DNA of 60,000 nt from contig CM060731.1 of assembly GCA_030704615.1 (NCBI GenBank), positions 22,446,001 to 22,506,000 on the forward strand. Reading direction: 5' to 3'. A program made the translations under genes and the position numbers. The DNA comes from Takakia lepidozioides (taxonomy: Eukaryota > Streptophyta > Takakiopsida > Takakiales > Takakiaceae). Positions 43,900 to 55,514 of this stretch are shown piece after piece. Position 1 is the first letter of the stretch. Every line of letters starts with the position of its first letter. Under the pieces are notes generated by a model, which saw nothing but the letters and a program-made list of their open reading frames with translations, searched no databases and was not told where the DNA came from.

Positions 43900-44579
43900 C
43901 CACATTATCAAGCAGGGTGTAAGATAAGCCGCCAAAAAATCCAGTTGAAACGGATGTAAAAAAAATCAGTCAAAACGGGTGTAAAAGAAAACCATGTCAA
44001 AAAAGCCAGACAGGCCGGGCGCCATGGAGGGCAGCATAGGCGTGAGCAGAACCCCGTGAGTAGATTCCTTTATGCGTGAGCAGATTCCCCGAAGCGTGAG
44101 CAGATTGAAAGTGTGAGCAGATTACAGATGCGGACCCTAGAACCGGGGGAACAAGTGGGCCTATTGCCGTGGACGCAAACTCCACTACAACGACGCAATT
44201 TCTTCTCTATCGGACCGGAGACAGACAGGCTCCATGACGACAATGTGGCACGAATGTGCAATGAAAATTTTACGGATGAATGTATTTGGGATGGACGTAA
44301 AAGGGAATGGATGAACGTTGGATGAGTGGCGGATGAAAAACTGCCCAGATGATTAAACCATGGATGACTGTAACAACATCTATCTTCAGGGATGAGCATG
44401 CGCAGGGAAACAGGCATTAAGCTGTCGTTACTTAAATCGCAGCCTCATGACAAATGAACCCATGAATATCTCCCCAGAACAAATATGTCCCCTGGAAAAA
44501 ACCATAGGGGGGACCTTTTTTGTGCAGAGAAGCAGGCATTGAGGTGTCGTCAACGACATCTTAATTCCCAACCCTGTTG

Positions 44580-45290
44580 GGACACGACAACGAATCATAA
44601 GTTATGTAGTCCGAGCAATTTGTAGATGTCATTCACCCCAAATAGCACACCAGAAGAGCAGCCAAATTAAGGTGTCGTCAACGACACCTTGGGGGGTGGA
44701 GAGGAGGAAAATAAAATAAAATAAAATAAAATCCTTGGAAAACTTGCAAATGAACCCAACCCTTGCTTTGCGAGTAAAAGACCTGGCGTTTACCCAGCAT
44801 GGATTTCTGGTCACCAGGAAGAAGGACATGACAACGAATCATAAGTTATGTAGTCCGAGCAATTTGTGGATGTCATTCACCCCAAATAGCACACCAGAAG
44901 AGCAGCCGGATTAAGGTGCCGTTGACAATACCATAATCTGGCACCTTGGGGGGGGGGGGGGGGGGGGGGAATAAAAAATAAAAAATTGGAAAACTTGCAA
45001 ATGAACCCAACCCCTGCTTTGCAAGCAAAAGATTTGGCGTTTACCCAGCATGGAGGACATGACAACGAATCATAAGTTATGTAGTCCGAACAATTTGTAG
45101 ATGTCATACACCCCAAATAGCACACCAGAAGAGCAGCCAGATTAAGGTGTCGTCAACGACACCTTAATCTAGCACATTTGGGGGAAAAAAAAACAAAAAC
45201 GGATTAAGGTGTCAGATTAAGATGGACCATTCGGGGAATAAATAAATAAATCGGACTTTTTTTTGTTTTGGTTTTTTTTTTGGAAAACTT
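44580..45290. repeat. ~240-bp tandem repeats with perfect hairpins (~2.7 copies)
   Basis: Units start near 44584, 44828 and 45058 with GACAACGAATCATAAGTTATG, and share CCAAATAGCACACCAGAAGA. Units 1 and 3 contain the stem-loop AAGGTGTCGTCAACGACACC (near 44671 and 45144); in unit 2 the arm is altered. Each unit ends in an A- or G-rich run. Confidence 0.88.
44948..44969. repeat. Homopolymer run of 22 G
   Basis: A G run inside the second 240-bp repeat unit, where the other units have GGGGGGTGG and GGGGG-A runs. It could form quadruplex DNA; the length may be uncertain. Confidence 0.9.
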
Positions 45291-46240
45291 GCAAACAGAT
45301 TTTGAGTTGTCATGTTATATGGAGGCTGCAGCGTGCGATTTAGTCTCATCTCATCTCCCCATCGTGTGCTTTACGACAGAGATGGTTTTCTGCAGAGCAG
45401 GGCTAGTGTCTTCATAGACAGTTGTGCCTTCGTTTTGGACACTGCCTCCAGTAGCAGTGGATATTCTTTGTCGGAATGAATCGACTGTTTTCAAACAATT
45501 TTTATTAAAGCACCAAATGGCCTCTCCACCTTCTTTGCAATTGGGTGTGAGCATCTCTCTCGACTTAGAATACCTGGTAAAAGGACACCCACAACCCTCC
45601 TCAGTTGGCACAGGTTCACTCTGGAGCTCGGGGGATTTGCCACTACTGAAAAATGCTTTTAAATTTTCCATTCATCCACAAACTACATTCATCCAGTGTC
45701 ATTCATCCAACAGACATTCATCGGCCATTCATCCATCATTCATCCGTCATTCATCCATAACGATGAATTGGTATGCATGTTATATTGGACACTACCTGCA
45801 GTAATAGGTCCTCTAAGCCGAATAAGTGAGCAGATCCTGAAGCATGAGCAGAAATCTGCTCACGAAATTTTCTGCTCACGCTTTAGCAATCCCCGGCGCC
45901 ACGTCAGGAGGGTGTAGATGGGTGTAAGCTGGCTTTTTCGACACCACTGGTTTTTTCGACATGGTGGCGGAATCGACACGGTTTACCTGACACCCAGGGT
46001 GGTGTGAGCAGGTGGCTTTTCTGACACCAGCAGGTGTAAGAAAGGGTGTTTTTCAAAAAGCCAGTTTCTCTTGTAGTGCAGCTAGCCGTTTCTGTTTTGC
46101 ATAGGTTGCCCATTGCATTCTAGTATTTCGTGGAGCTGGTTCCATAGCTTGTGAGTGGAGGCATTAAGGGAGAAAAAAACTTGTAAGACTAAGTGGGAAG
46201 CTTTGAAGTTCTGCTTGACGGCTGTCAGAGATCAGAAACT

Positions 46241-46735
46241 ATGGTGCTTGTCAATGCGCCTTCTCCTACACTGGCACATCTTGCCAAAGAGGCTGCTATC
46301 ATCGCATCTTGGTCTTGGGCGAGGGAGATTGGTGTCGCAGATGAACAGATCGTTGTGTTGGTTGGGACCCTGTACGATGACTACTTGGTAAGCCTCAAAC
46401 GCCCTAAGCGCGTTGATTGGCCTTCTTTTCCACAACCTACGGATTTTAGGTACCTCTGGCGGAGGCACGCTGCGGATTTGCTAGGTTGGGTGGAGCGAAA
46501 GGTTGAGGGTGAACCGACCACTGGCTTCTTCAATGCTGTCAATTCAGTGTTGAGGGACAGTGTTTGGCCCGATTTCAATTCATCCTCCGGTACTTCTAGC
46601 CTCATGATGGGTAAAGTGCCTAATCCACCTGATTTTGATTTTGGGCATGATCTTCCTTCTCATGTGCCTAATTCGTACTCTCTGCGATCTTCCCAAATGG
46701 AATATCGCGATGTGCATGGGCATACCCATACTTGA
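46241..46735 (+). CDS. Unrecognised ORF, 164 residues
   Basis: Starts at the ATG 46241 (MVLVNAPSPTLAHLAKEAA). It has a helical N-terminal half (IIASWSWAREIGVADEQIVV, LVGTLYDDYLV), a Trp-rich centre (VDWPSFPQPTDFRYLWRRH, LLGWVERK) and a Pro/Ser-rich end. I recognise no family. It lies just outside the CACTA-like right end and could be a piece of a retrotransposon or a host orphan. Confidence 0.4.
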   Translation: MVLVNAPSPTLAHLAKEAAIIASWSWAREIGVADEQIVVLVGTLYDDYLVSLKRPKRVDWPSFPQPTDFRYLWRRHAADLLGWVERKVEGEPTTGFFNAVNSVLRDSVWPDFNSSSGTSSLMMGKVPNPPDFDFGHDLPSHVPNSYSLRSSQMEYRDVHGHTHT

Positions 46736-47272
46736 AGAATTGGGTGTCTTGAGCCAAACTGTGAGAATCCTATGTGCAAATCCGTCATTGTCCGAAGGTG
46801 CCTCATCATCAACGTCTCCTCTGTGGATGTATGGGACTGTGATTGAACGTACCTGGGACATCTGGATTTTACCTCGTATCCTTTTTTGGAAGTGGTTACG
46901 TTCAATTTGTCTCTTCTGGATTATGTGAGTTCATAGACATAGAAAGGACATAGATGGTGAGGGGCCCGACCTATTTCCACGGAGAAAGAAAAATGTTCTT
47001 AACGAAGCCGACCCTAACTGCAGTGGGGCGCGGGCCTTACCATTTCATAAGGGTGAAGTCACCAACTCTGAATCCAAGTGAAATAATTCAATTATACCCA
47101 CCACATGTGTGCTTCAGCACCAATAGGTGATTTAAACAGAAAACATGGGAAGGTTCCTGGAATGGGGAGTTGTGAGTTGTGACAGGCCTTCCCACATTTT
47201 AAATCTTGAGAACCCCCCAGTTGCTCACAATGGTGCAGATTCCAGGGTTCGCAATGAATAGAGATGATGGAA
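46736..47272. other. No gene recognised; downstream of the WAT1-like gene
   Basis: Probably includes the 3' UTR of the minus-strand transporter gene. No coding signal was seen. Confidence 0.4.
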
Positions 47273-50200
47273 TTACCTACATAACAAGGGCTCCTCAATT
47301 GGTTTTATCGTGACTTGGCCATCAAGGATTGGCTGAATCTTAAGGGACTGTGATTTCAATCGACGGTCCTCACTTTGACCCCAGGTAACAAGATAAAGGC
47401 CTGCAAGAACCAGAATGCCTCCAAGCAAACTGTGCACCCACCCAGCCCATCCTCCCTTTCAGCACAGACATAACATTGATCAAATCGGAGTATGTGGAAG
47501 CAATGTTACAATCAACACAAGGGAAAAAAAGTGAGAATGATACAGCAAATGATCTGCATAACTTATAGCATGTCCTTGACCCAACATAAGCTTCTGCCCC
47601 GTGGACTTTGTCATTGCTGTTCCCATTCGAAGTTGGGAATTTTTGTGGCGTACTTACCCAAGAAACTGGTAGCCAGTTTGGTGAAGAATACATTTTCTGG
47701 CTACGTCAAGTTTCGGATAACTGAAGAACGAGACTTGCATTTATAGCACTTATGTGGCAAAGATATTTTGAAATCAACGGTGAAACTACTGCTTGCAGAC
47801 TCTGGCCAAAGTTGCACATTATAGCTCATCTAGAAAGGACAGTTTAAAAAAAGGAAATAAATCTTGCCTGCCCAAGTAATAGTTGTCTCGAAGAAAGATG
47901 AGTGAGAGAATTGTTGCAAAGAAAGTCTGCAGAGGAGCATACAGTGTCACCAGGATGGGTCCAACCCTTTGGACAGACCATACCACAAGTGACAGATTGA
48001 GTGCTGAATTAATAAACCCCTGCAGCGGCAACAGACAATCCATCAAATGTATGCAAATGGAATACTAGCTTCAATACACAAACAACCACTACAAAAGTTC
48101 GACCAACAGAACAACAGCAGCAAACAAACAAGAACAGGCAGACCATACAGCTACTGGCCAGGACTACTGTCAACAGAGCCCTGAGGTCGAAGGGCCTCAT
48201 GCAGGTAGATGCGGTAGAGTGCATCAGAGCATATTTGTTAGCCACATCAGACATATGCGACCTATCAATTTTTTTTTCACAGCTGGGCTAACTCACTGTA
48301 GAGAAGCAGGTTACTTTGAACTTCAGCCCAGTGCCCAACATGGGAGGATCGGCATGGAAGCTGGACGTTCATCAAATGCTGTGAAGACGCTCCAGCTGCC
48401 TCTCTCTCTTTCCCAGCTCAAACTTGGCAAGCCCAAAAATGCCGGTCCGCCCTCTCTCTCTCCCCCCTCTCTCTCTGCCCCCTCTCTCATTCTCCTTCGG
48501 CTACGCAAATATCGTGTTATGACTAGATTCTACTTAGGCTACGGAAAACAACATTGTTATGACTACATTGTTTCATTCTCCTTGGGTTTTCATGGATGTC
48601 CTGAAGTCCTCTCTTCTCCTTCTCACTCAATCTGTAGTTTAGGTCCATTTAGCCCTTGGATGTTCTACACTTTAATTGTTTCTCCTATTCCCTCTGTCTG
48701 CATCACCATCAACATATGAAGGTCTGTAACCTGCAGCGCATACAAAGAACAAGAAGTGCTCATTGAAAGGTACATTCTTAAGTAGGGGAATAGGCGTACC
48801 GCATATGTAACTGCAATGAGGCTAGATCTTTGGGTAATTGCCCAATCTTGCGGGTTCTTCACCACAAAGAGCCCGGTGACAAGCAGTAGAGTGCCAGCAA
48901 TAAGATAGGCCAATGCTGTCACAGAGACTGGTGCCGGATATATCTTGAGTATTGGCGGCTGAAGATTGCAATGATGACATCATATTTGTTAGTAAAAGAT
49001 TGCTCAATTGCTGGAGACACCTGGAGGCTCATAGAGACAGAAAAGTATCGACTGGACTGTTGCTATAGCCTCGACAACAGAGTCACCTCCCTCAGAGGGT
49101 GCAGAAGAAAGCGGGGGAAGATGATAGCATTGTAAATGGATGTGCATCATGCTTCCAGTGGAGCCCAGTTGGGGGAAGTACGGCAGGGGGTGAGGAGAGA
49201 GCCAAATCTGGGATACTCTCATTGATTTTGCATCCCCTCCATTGTGGAACTTACTGATGGAAGAGAGGGGAATGTGGCCTTACAGATCTAAATCAGAAAG
49301 CAGCACTTTGCCACAACTTAATTTCATTCCAAATTGAGTCAGAGTATTTAGTTTGCAAGGGAGAACGTGAAGGGCAAACCTGAAGGTTAATGTAGACAGC
49401 ACAGGAGAAACAGTTGAGAATTAAACAGAGTGACCCAAATCTCCATGAATCTAGTTGAAAGCCCAATATAGATGACTTCATCACTTCAGTTGTTGCTGTT
49501 CCCCACATTTGTTGGCTAAAGAGTAAAGACCCAGGCATAGCTGTTGATAGCCCACGGCTTACAAGAGCTGGTCCCTTGTAGAGAGACATCAGCAATGCCC
49601 CAGCCAGACATGTCACAATTCCTAGAACTTGAGCTTGACCGTCACACCTTGTAAAGTGGATTATCTCGACTCTGCAAAACTCTTACATGTATGATGAGTG
49701 TACGTAACCAAGTCCATCCTATCCCTTCCCTTCTTCAAGCCCTATACAAGTTTCAAAACCATCTTGACTCCTTACGTATCACACATCTGAATACCATGTG
49801 AGCAACCCAGGGAAAAGAAAGAAAGAACTTTCATAGCATCCTCTAAAGTGAGAGAAGGAAAGAAAACAACTTTACAATGTCCAAGGGAAGCTTAAAGAGA
49901 CAGGCCCCAGGAAAACAGAAAATGAGATAGAAAAGAAAGATGGGGCCTCCGGCCACCACAACCTATCTTGTCTAGCACAAGCAGGACAACCACACTAAGT
50001 TTATCCCATCTTTCAGTCTCAATCCTCAGGCTATATGAACTCACCCTGAATCGTCCCAATGCCCCAAGAAGAGAGGGAGAGCAAAGTAAAAAACAAGATT
50101 CTGTCCTGCTTAGGACAAGGATGGCATCACAATAGAACTGTGACTTAATTGTGAGGGGTGTCACTGCTTTCCAGGTCTGCTTGACGTGGACTTCCTTCAG

Positions 50201-51883
50201 CACTTGCCTGACAGGTCTGTTCCTCTCATGCACTGGAAAAACAATTCCTCGCGTCCTGCGTTTTAGGCAGCAGGGATGCTGCAGACAGGCTTGTGTTGTT
50301 CGAAGAAAGTGGAAATGCCGGAATACCAACATGTGTGCTTGAGCCAGCTGCTTTGAATCTCATAGAAGTTGTGAGGGCATGGACTGGTAACCACTGGTGT
50401 GGGAGAGATGGCAATCTTGTCAAGAAGATTGTGAGGTGCACAAGAGACAGAGGCGGAGGAAAACTCTCTGACATTGACAGAGGCCCACAAGGGCCCATTG
50501 TAGCACAAACCAAGAACTACTTCAGGCTACATCAGGCGTCACTCCAAGCCAAAGTGTCTCGGGCAGTAGATTGTATGCCTCAAATGTGAGAGAGAAAGAG
50601 GGAGAGATGTTTGTTTTGTCCAGGGGAAAGAGGGAGAGCAAACTGGTTTGACTGTTCGGGCTATGCCATACAAGTAATATATGTGGGTTATCCACCCTTC
50701 TCGAATTGCAACCAGGAGGTTTACCAGCACTCTCACCAGACTGAATTTCCCTTCTATACTTCCGGGTCACAAACCTGTATCCAAAGTACAGGGCCATACA
50801 AGCTGAAGGTGCATAAACCCTGAGGTGTTGAAATTCTTTGACAGATTTGAAAGACTCGCTAGACTCTGGACTGACCACAATAGTTCGAATATCTGGGTTA
50901 TAAAACCTGAAAGTTACCTGAAGAGGACACCAATTAGAAAAGTAAAAACCGGTGTGGAGTTTATAATCGCTGAGGCGAACACAGGGGATGTGCGGGACAA
51001 GCCTTCAAGAGATAACACTTGGAATGCATATATCCTGAACCCTCCATGATGGACCGTTTCTCTCAGATCATACATTAAAGTGTACATAAAAGAATGATTC
51101 AGAAGGAGAGGTTGTCTCGAGAAGGCATAGAAGGACACTTCTGTGTGATAGGTCTGAAAGGCTTGAGACAGAGGGTATTTATGGCCACAAGGCTATGGAA
51201 AGCACTTAAGTTTCAGTGTGACTATACAATCCCTCGCTCTCTTCCTCACTAAATGTGTGCCCACAAGGCCATATTGTCGAGTGTCAACATGTCCATAGTA
51301 ATAGATGAGGTGTTGAGTATGTATTTCGGAACAGTATCTCTTTCTTCACTAGTTCCCCTTACGTCGCGCAAACTCTAGAACTAATGTGCCCGTCAAATGC
51401 CAGAAAACATTTCAAATGCGACTGACCCGGTGCCGCTCACTAAAAGCTGAAGGAACAGGGTGGGAGTAATTGATGTGCGTTGCCCTCTGCACATGTGAAA
51501 AACCAAATTCCTCAAATTCAGCTGCCAATGAGGAGGCAAAAGATGAATTACTTGCGAAGCTGTGTAGCATGAACATCTTTCGTCTTTCAATCTGACTTAA
51601 GTGTAGATCTGAAAACAGTTCAACTTGACTTGATTGAACGTACACACCTTTCAGAAAAGAAAGCAATGGGACCCAGAATCGCCACCGCAATAACATCGCG
51701 ATAGGTTGCAAATACGAAGGTGTTGACTCCGGTGCTGAGAGCAATCTTGGTGAGCACACAGTATCCAGCACAGAACAGCTGCACAATCACCAATATAATA
51801 GCCACCTTCCCTCGTCCTCCGTCCACCAATACCCTTCCGTTGCTGCTGCCTGCTGCCATCCTCAAGCTTGCAGCTGCCCTCAT
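47273..51883 (-). CDS. WAT1-related (UMAMIT, EamA/DMT) membrane transporter, six exons found
   Basis: Exons on the minus strand: 51883-51648, 51034-50918, 49671-49380, 48958-48800, 48019-47868 and 47429-47273 (TAA 47275-47273). All joins keep frame and give about 370 residues. Text typical of the family: LFCAGYCVLTKIALSTGVNT and ATYRDVIAVAILGPIAFFSE (exon 1), LEGLSRTSPVFASAIINSTP with VFTFLIGVLF, LGIVTCLAGALLMSLYKGP, KIYPAPVSVTALAYL, WSVQRVGPILVTLYAPLQ and LVLAGLYLVTWG. These are two EamA repeats, usually ten membrane spans; relatives export amino acids or auxin. The fifth intron uses a GC donor (CAG|GCAAGA). The short exon that normally encodes the second span is not found between 51040 and 51645; the best candidate near 51434-51385 has a stop. 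Skipping it still keeps frame. Confidence 0.82.
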
Positions 51884-52400
51884 CACACTTCAAGAGAACA
51901 TCTCAAAATTGCACATACTTAAAGCCCACACTCATGCTTGCTCACCGTCACGCCCCACTCACTTCCACCCTCCTTGACTGTGACTCCTGTTAGCTTGAGC
52001 CCCAAGAGATTCCCTGGCCAGGGCTGGTCCCTGCCCTCTACTCCTGGCGTGTACTGCAGCCAAGGCTGCCTAAGGTCTACTGTTGGTACATTAAGGTCTA
52101 TTTGTGTACATTAGCACAATGCCATATGTACGCTCCCAAAACGTACATATATGTTCCCCAAATAACCTTCATGCCCAAAACTCCAGCAGCAGCGATACTT
52201 TGACAAGTTCCAGGATGGAGGAGTGCTAGTGTGGGTTCAACATTATTCATGCAAGTGATAGTGGGCTCCATTGGACTCTACACATCCTTGCCTCTGAAAA
52301 TAGTATACAGGTACATCCCTGTGCATAAGACTCAAAAGCAAGGTTAAGGAATGACTTCAATTTTCAGGGACTACTATGGGTTCGATTGCTATTTTGCTGT
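51884..52400. other. Upstream region of the transporter gene, no gene seen
   Basis: 5' flank of the minus-strand gene. A segment near 52240-52288 (ATGCAAGTGATAGTGGGCTC) matches the reverse of 29988-30035. No TATA box was recognised with confidence. Confidence 0.4.
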
Positions 52401-52450
52401 TCTATGAGCAAAGGGGGGAGGGAGGGGGGGAGGGTGGGGGGGGGGGGGGT
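52401..52450. repeat. G-rich tract, quadruplex-prone
   Basis: Runs of 6, 3, 7, 3 and about 14 G separated by single A or T on the plus strand fit the G3+N1-7 pattern of a G-quadruplex. Length of the last run may be uncertain. Confidence 0.8.
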
Positions 52451-52894
52451 TTTGACTAGGGTTTGCCGACTTTATTCACTTTATTCAAACGGAAGTGGCC
52501 TCACTGATTCTATGTGCAATTGGTGCTCATGGATTTCAAGACCATTTTTGTGCATCATGCAATCCAAGCAAGTTCCGCGTTGTTTCTTTTGGGAAAGTAT
52601 GGGGGTTTTGGCTTGGGAGGTAGCATATGCTTCAAATTTGCTTTTGAAGCCTATTGCTATTGAAAGAGGTGGCTCCAGCATTAATTTCAATATTATGGAA
52701 GCTTGAGCTTTTTTATTTTAGGGAAAGGTGTGCTTCCAAGCATAGGCTAAAAGCATATACTCGTGTAAGAGTAGTTCCCAACTAGATATTGAACTTCCCA
52801 GGAGTTTCAAACCACTAAAGTATAGAAAAGTAGCACGCATTATCTCACATATGTCTCTCACCCTTTGCAATAATCGACCGTTCTTCGTGTCCCT

Positions 52895-53331
52895 CATGCA
52901 ATGATTCACCAAGAAGGTCCAAAAGACATATTTATCTCACACCCAAAAACAAAATACCAAACAAATACGAAGAGGGCACAGAAGAGGGAGTCCAAGGCCA
53001 AAAGGCTTTGGCAGCTACGTCAATCAAATCAACAAGCACATCTCTCTGTCTCCTTCACAAGGACACACACAATCAGGAAAGAGCAAGAGCACGCCTTGTA
53101 CGATAGCACTTGCTTTCATGCAATGATTCACCGCCAAAAGACATATTTATCTCACACCCAAAAACAAAATAGCAAACAAATACAAAGAGGGCACAGAAGA
53201 GGGAGTCCAAGGCCAAAAGGCTTTGGCAGCTACGTCAATCAAATCAACAAGCACATCTCTCTGTCTCCTTCACAGGGACACACACAATCAGGAAAGAGCA
53301 AGAGCACGTCTTGTACAATAGCACTTGCTTG
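52895..53331. repeat. ~220-bp tandem duplication
   Basis: Copies at about 52895-53113 and 53116-53331 share long identical text, such as AAAAGACATATTTATCTCAC and GAGTCCAAGGCCAAAAGGC, and differ by a few substitutions and a ~7-bp indel near the start. No gene is visible, though both copies stay open in one frame. Confidence 0.9.
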
Positions 53332-53760
53332 ACACATCTTGGCTTGCATGAGTCCTCAACATCAAGTTTCAGATCAATTGACTGTTCTTCCACTACCTCT
53401 TCTGCTAATTCACATTTTTTCTTTCCTCAGCTGAATCCTCTGCAGGAGTTTCTTTTGCCTCCACCACCTCGCCACTTTCCACGGGAGAATCATTTACATG
53501 AGATCCCTAAGCGGTTCTTGTGCGTCGTTGGACCTGCCATCAGCGTGCGAACACGAATCCAGTTGAAATTCAAGATGAAAACTAAGGAGGAGCGTGGGAG
53601 AACATTCCGAGCATCTCGGTTTGGATTTATGGTAGTACACAAAGGTTTTTGGTATATGGTAGTAATGGTTTAGGGTACTAAGGGTCTGGCTTAAGCCTAT
53701 GGAAGGGTTCAGGGAAGGGTAAAGCGAAGGGTAAGGGTTTAGGGGTGATGGTAAAGGTAT
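53332..53760. other. No gene recognised
   Basis: Contains G/A-rich GGGTTTAGGG-like words near 53670-53745, loosely resembling plant telomere repeats but not tandem. Ends at the LTR of family C copy 2. Confidence 0.4.
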
Positions 53761-54087
53761 TGTCAAGTTATTTTACCACTAGTGTGAAACTAGCTAGGAA
53801 ATAGCTAGCTTTTACATATTGACATTTGGGATTGGCCCAAGTGTCAATCCAGGGGTCAAGGCAGATTTAGGCCCTGGAGTGGTTATCTTCACGGCAAGCG
53901 CATGAGGCTCATCTTTCTCGAGTTGAGCCTCACCGCGCCTAGCTATGGCGCCGTAGTGTGGATTCCCCATGGCGTGGGGTGCACTTGGCTTGACTTGTAT
54001 TTGAGTGATGAGGTTATATATGCATGAGTTTATGCTTCAGCTTTGTGAGCTCGCATGAGCTTGTGCTTGTATCCTTCATCTTTATCA
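53761..54087 (+). repeat. 5' LTR of family C copy 2 (327 bp)
   Basis: Starts TGTCAAGTTA and ends TTTATCA, then CTCGAGAAAGATC, as in copy 1. It shares blocks such as TATCTTCACG, CTCGAGTTGAGCCT and CCATGGCGTGGGGTGC-like text, but is clearly diverged. Hairpins are kept with changed bases, for example TTGACATTTGGG/CCCAAGTGTCAA. Confidence 0.78.
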
Positions 54088-54773
54088 CTCGAGAAAGATC
54101 AGCTCGTATCTATGAGTGCTAGATACGAGTTAGTTGTAGCACTTGTGGTTTTTGCTTGAGATTGAGAGAAACCAAGTTGTTATGCAAGGAGCACCATGGA
54201 GCTCTTGGTTGTTAGAAGCGGAGGCGATGTGGGTTACGAGGTGGTAGACCTTGGCATTCGATCTTCAGCTTCAGAGATGAAAGCACCATGCTGCAGGTAA
54301 TTCCAGAGCACCTTGATGGTTTCAGATTGTGTACATGCATGAGCAAGCACGATTGGGAAGAGGACCAGTCAAGAGCAAGTTATAGTGGCTTTGGTGGCAA
54401 AGCTGAGAACTGGACTTGGGAATGCGAGCTTTCATTGTGTGAAGGATTGCAAGACCAAGCGAAAGGGCTGATTTGACTTGGGGCAAATCAATGCACTTTG
54501 TGGAGTATGGTGAGATTGGGTTTCAATCTCGAGCTTCAGCATTGAGAGGGCTCTTGTCATGGCAAGAGCAGGGCTGGAACAGGAGCTAAGAGGTGCGGCA
54601 AGGCCATGGAATGTGCACCTAGGGTTTCAGAGCTCGGAAGAAGAGCTCTTGCACCACAAGAGAAGTGTCTTGTGGCTGGAAATGTAAGCCTTAGGGTTTC
54701 AGGAGCTTGGCAAAGGCTGTGGAGTGCTTAGTCTTGTCTTAGAGAGCATCAAGGAGCCAAAGAGCCAAGATAG

Positions 54774-55085
54774 GGGGCTGATATCTCTTGTGTGAAGAGG
54801 TTGCATGTGTGGAGCATGTATTCAGCTCATTGAAGCTTCCATCTTCAAGCTTGGAGGGCAAGCAAGGAAGAGGGAAGGGGCTGGTTTCCCTGTAGGGCAT
54901 GTAGAGCATGCTTTCAGCCTGCTGAAGCTTGTATTTTCAGGTTTGTGGGTGCAAGAAATGAAGCAAATGAGCTGATTCTCTTATGGTGAGAGTGGGGCAT
55001 GTGTGGAGCATGCCTTCAGCCCATTGAGGCTCTTGTTTTCAAGCCTTAGAGAGCTAGAACGGAAGGTCTAGGGCTGGTTTCCACT
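54774..55085 (+). repeat. ~100-bp imperfect tandem repeats (3 copies)
   Basis: Units begin near 54774, 54877, 54968 and 55070 with GGGCTG(G/A)T-TTCC-like text, and share GGAGCATG(C/T)(C/A)TTCAGC followed by TTGAAGCTT-like and TTTTCAAGC words. Confidence 0.7.
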
Positions 55086-55514
55086 TGGAGTGAAAGAAAA
55101 GCACGTGTAGGGCCTATGTGAGTTGGGGTTTCAACTTCAAGCTTGAAGGGAGCGCAACTCTTGAAGCAACAGGTGTAGAGGGCTGGAATAGGCTCCAAGA
55201 CAGATGCTATGGCCAATGAGAGTGCTTGAATGAATGCTCACAAGGGCTGGGAACCAGCAGGGCTTGGTTGTTTGCCATTGAGTTTAGTGGCGTGTTTGGG
55301 GAGGCTAAGTGAGAAAGAAGGCTTGGTTTGTGGCAACCACCTCATGGCTTAGGGCTACTATGGTGGTGTGTGGGAGCCGAAAGAGCAAGGATACCTTGCT
55401 GATTTCCTCACAGCCACCATAGCTCGGTGGAAAGAAGCCTAGAGTCCAAGAGACACAAACCCTAGCTTGGCGTGGCTAAACCCCTTGGAGAAATGGCTAA
55501 ACTGCCAGAGCGGC

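Larger units (their letters stand above)
43900..46078. mobile_element. CACTA-like non-autonomous DNA transposon (right end clear, left end uncertain)
   Basis: The right terminus at 46078 reads, on the minus strand, CACTACAAGAGAAACTGGC, the typical CACTA start. The sub-terminal DNA has many copies of a TGTCGAAAAAGCCAG / GGTGTNAG word. Similar words in opposite orientation (CATGTCAAAAAAGCCAG near 43994, CGTGAGCAGATT repeats 44041-44130 against 45826-45890) occur on the left. The left CACTA end was not found, so the boundary is a guess. No transposase is encoded. Confidence 0.45.

Noticed and set aside
50293-50589. 98-codon plus-strand frame inside the WAT1-like gene
   Set aside because: Lies within an intron of the transporter model, with no recognisable domain and no support beyond being open.
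53668-53750. TTTAGGG words resembling plant telomere repeat
   Set aside because: Only isolated words within G/A-rich DNA, not a tandem array.
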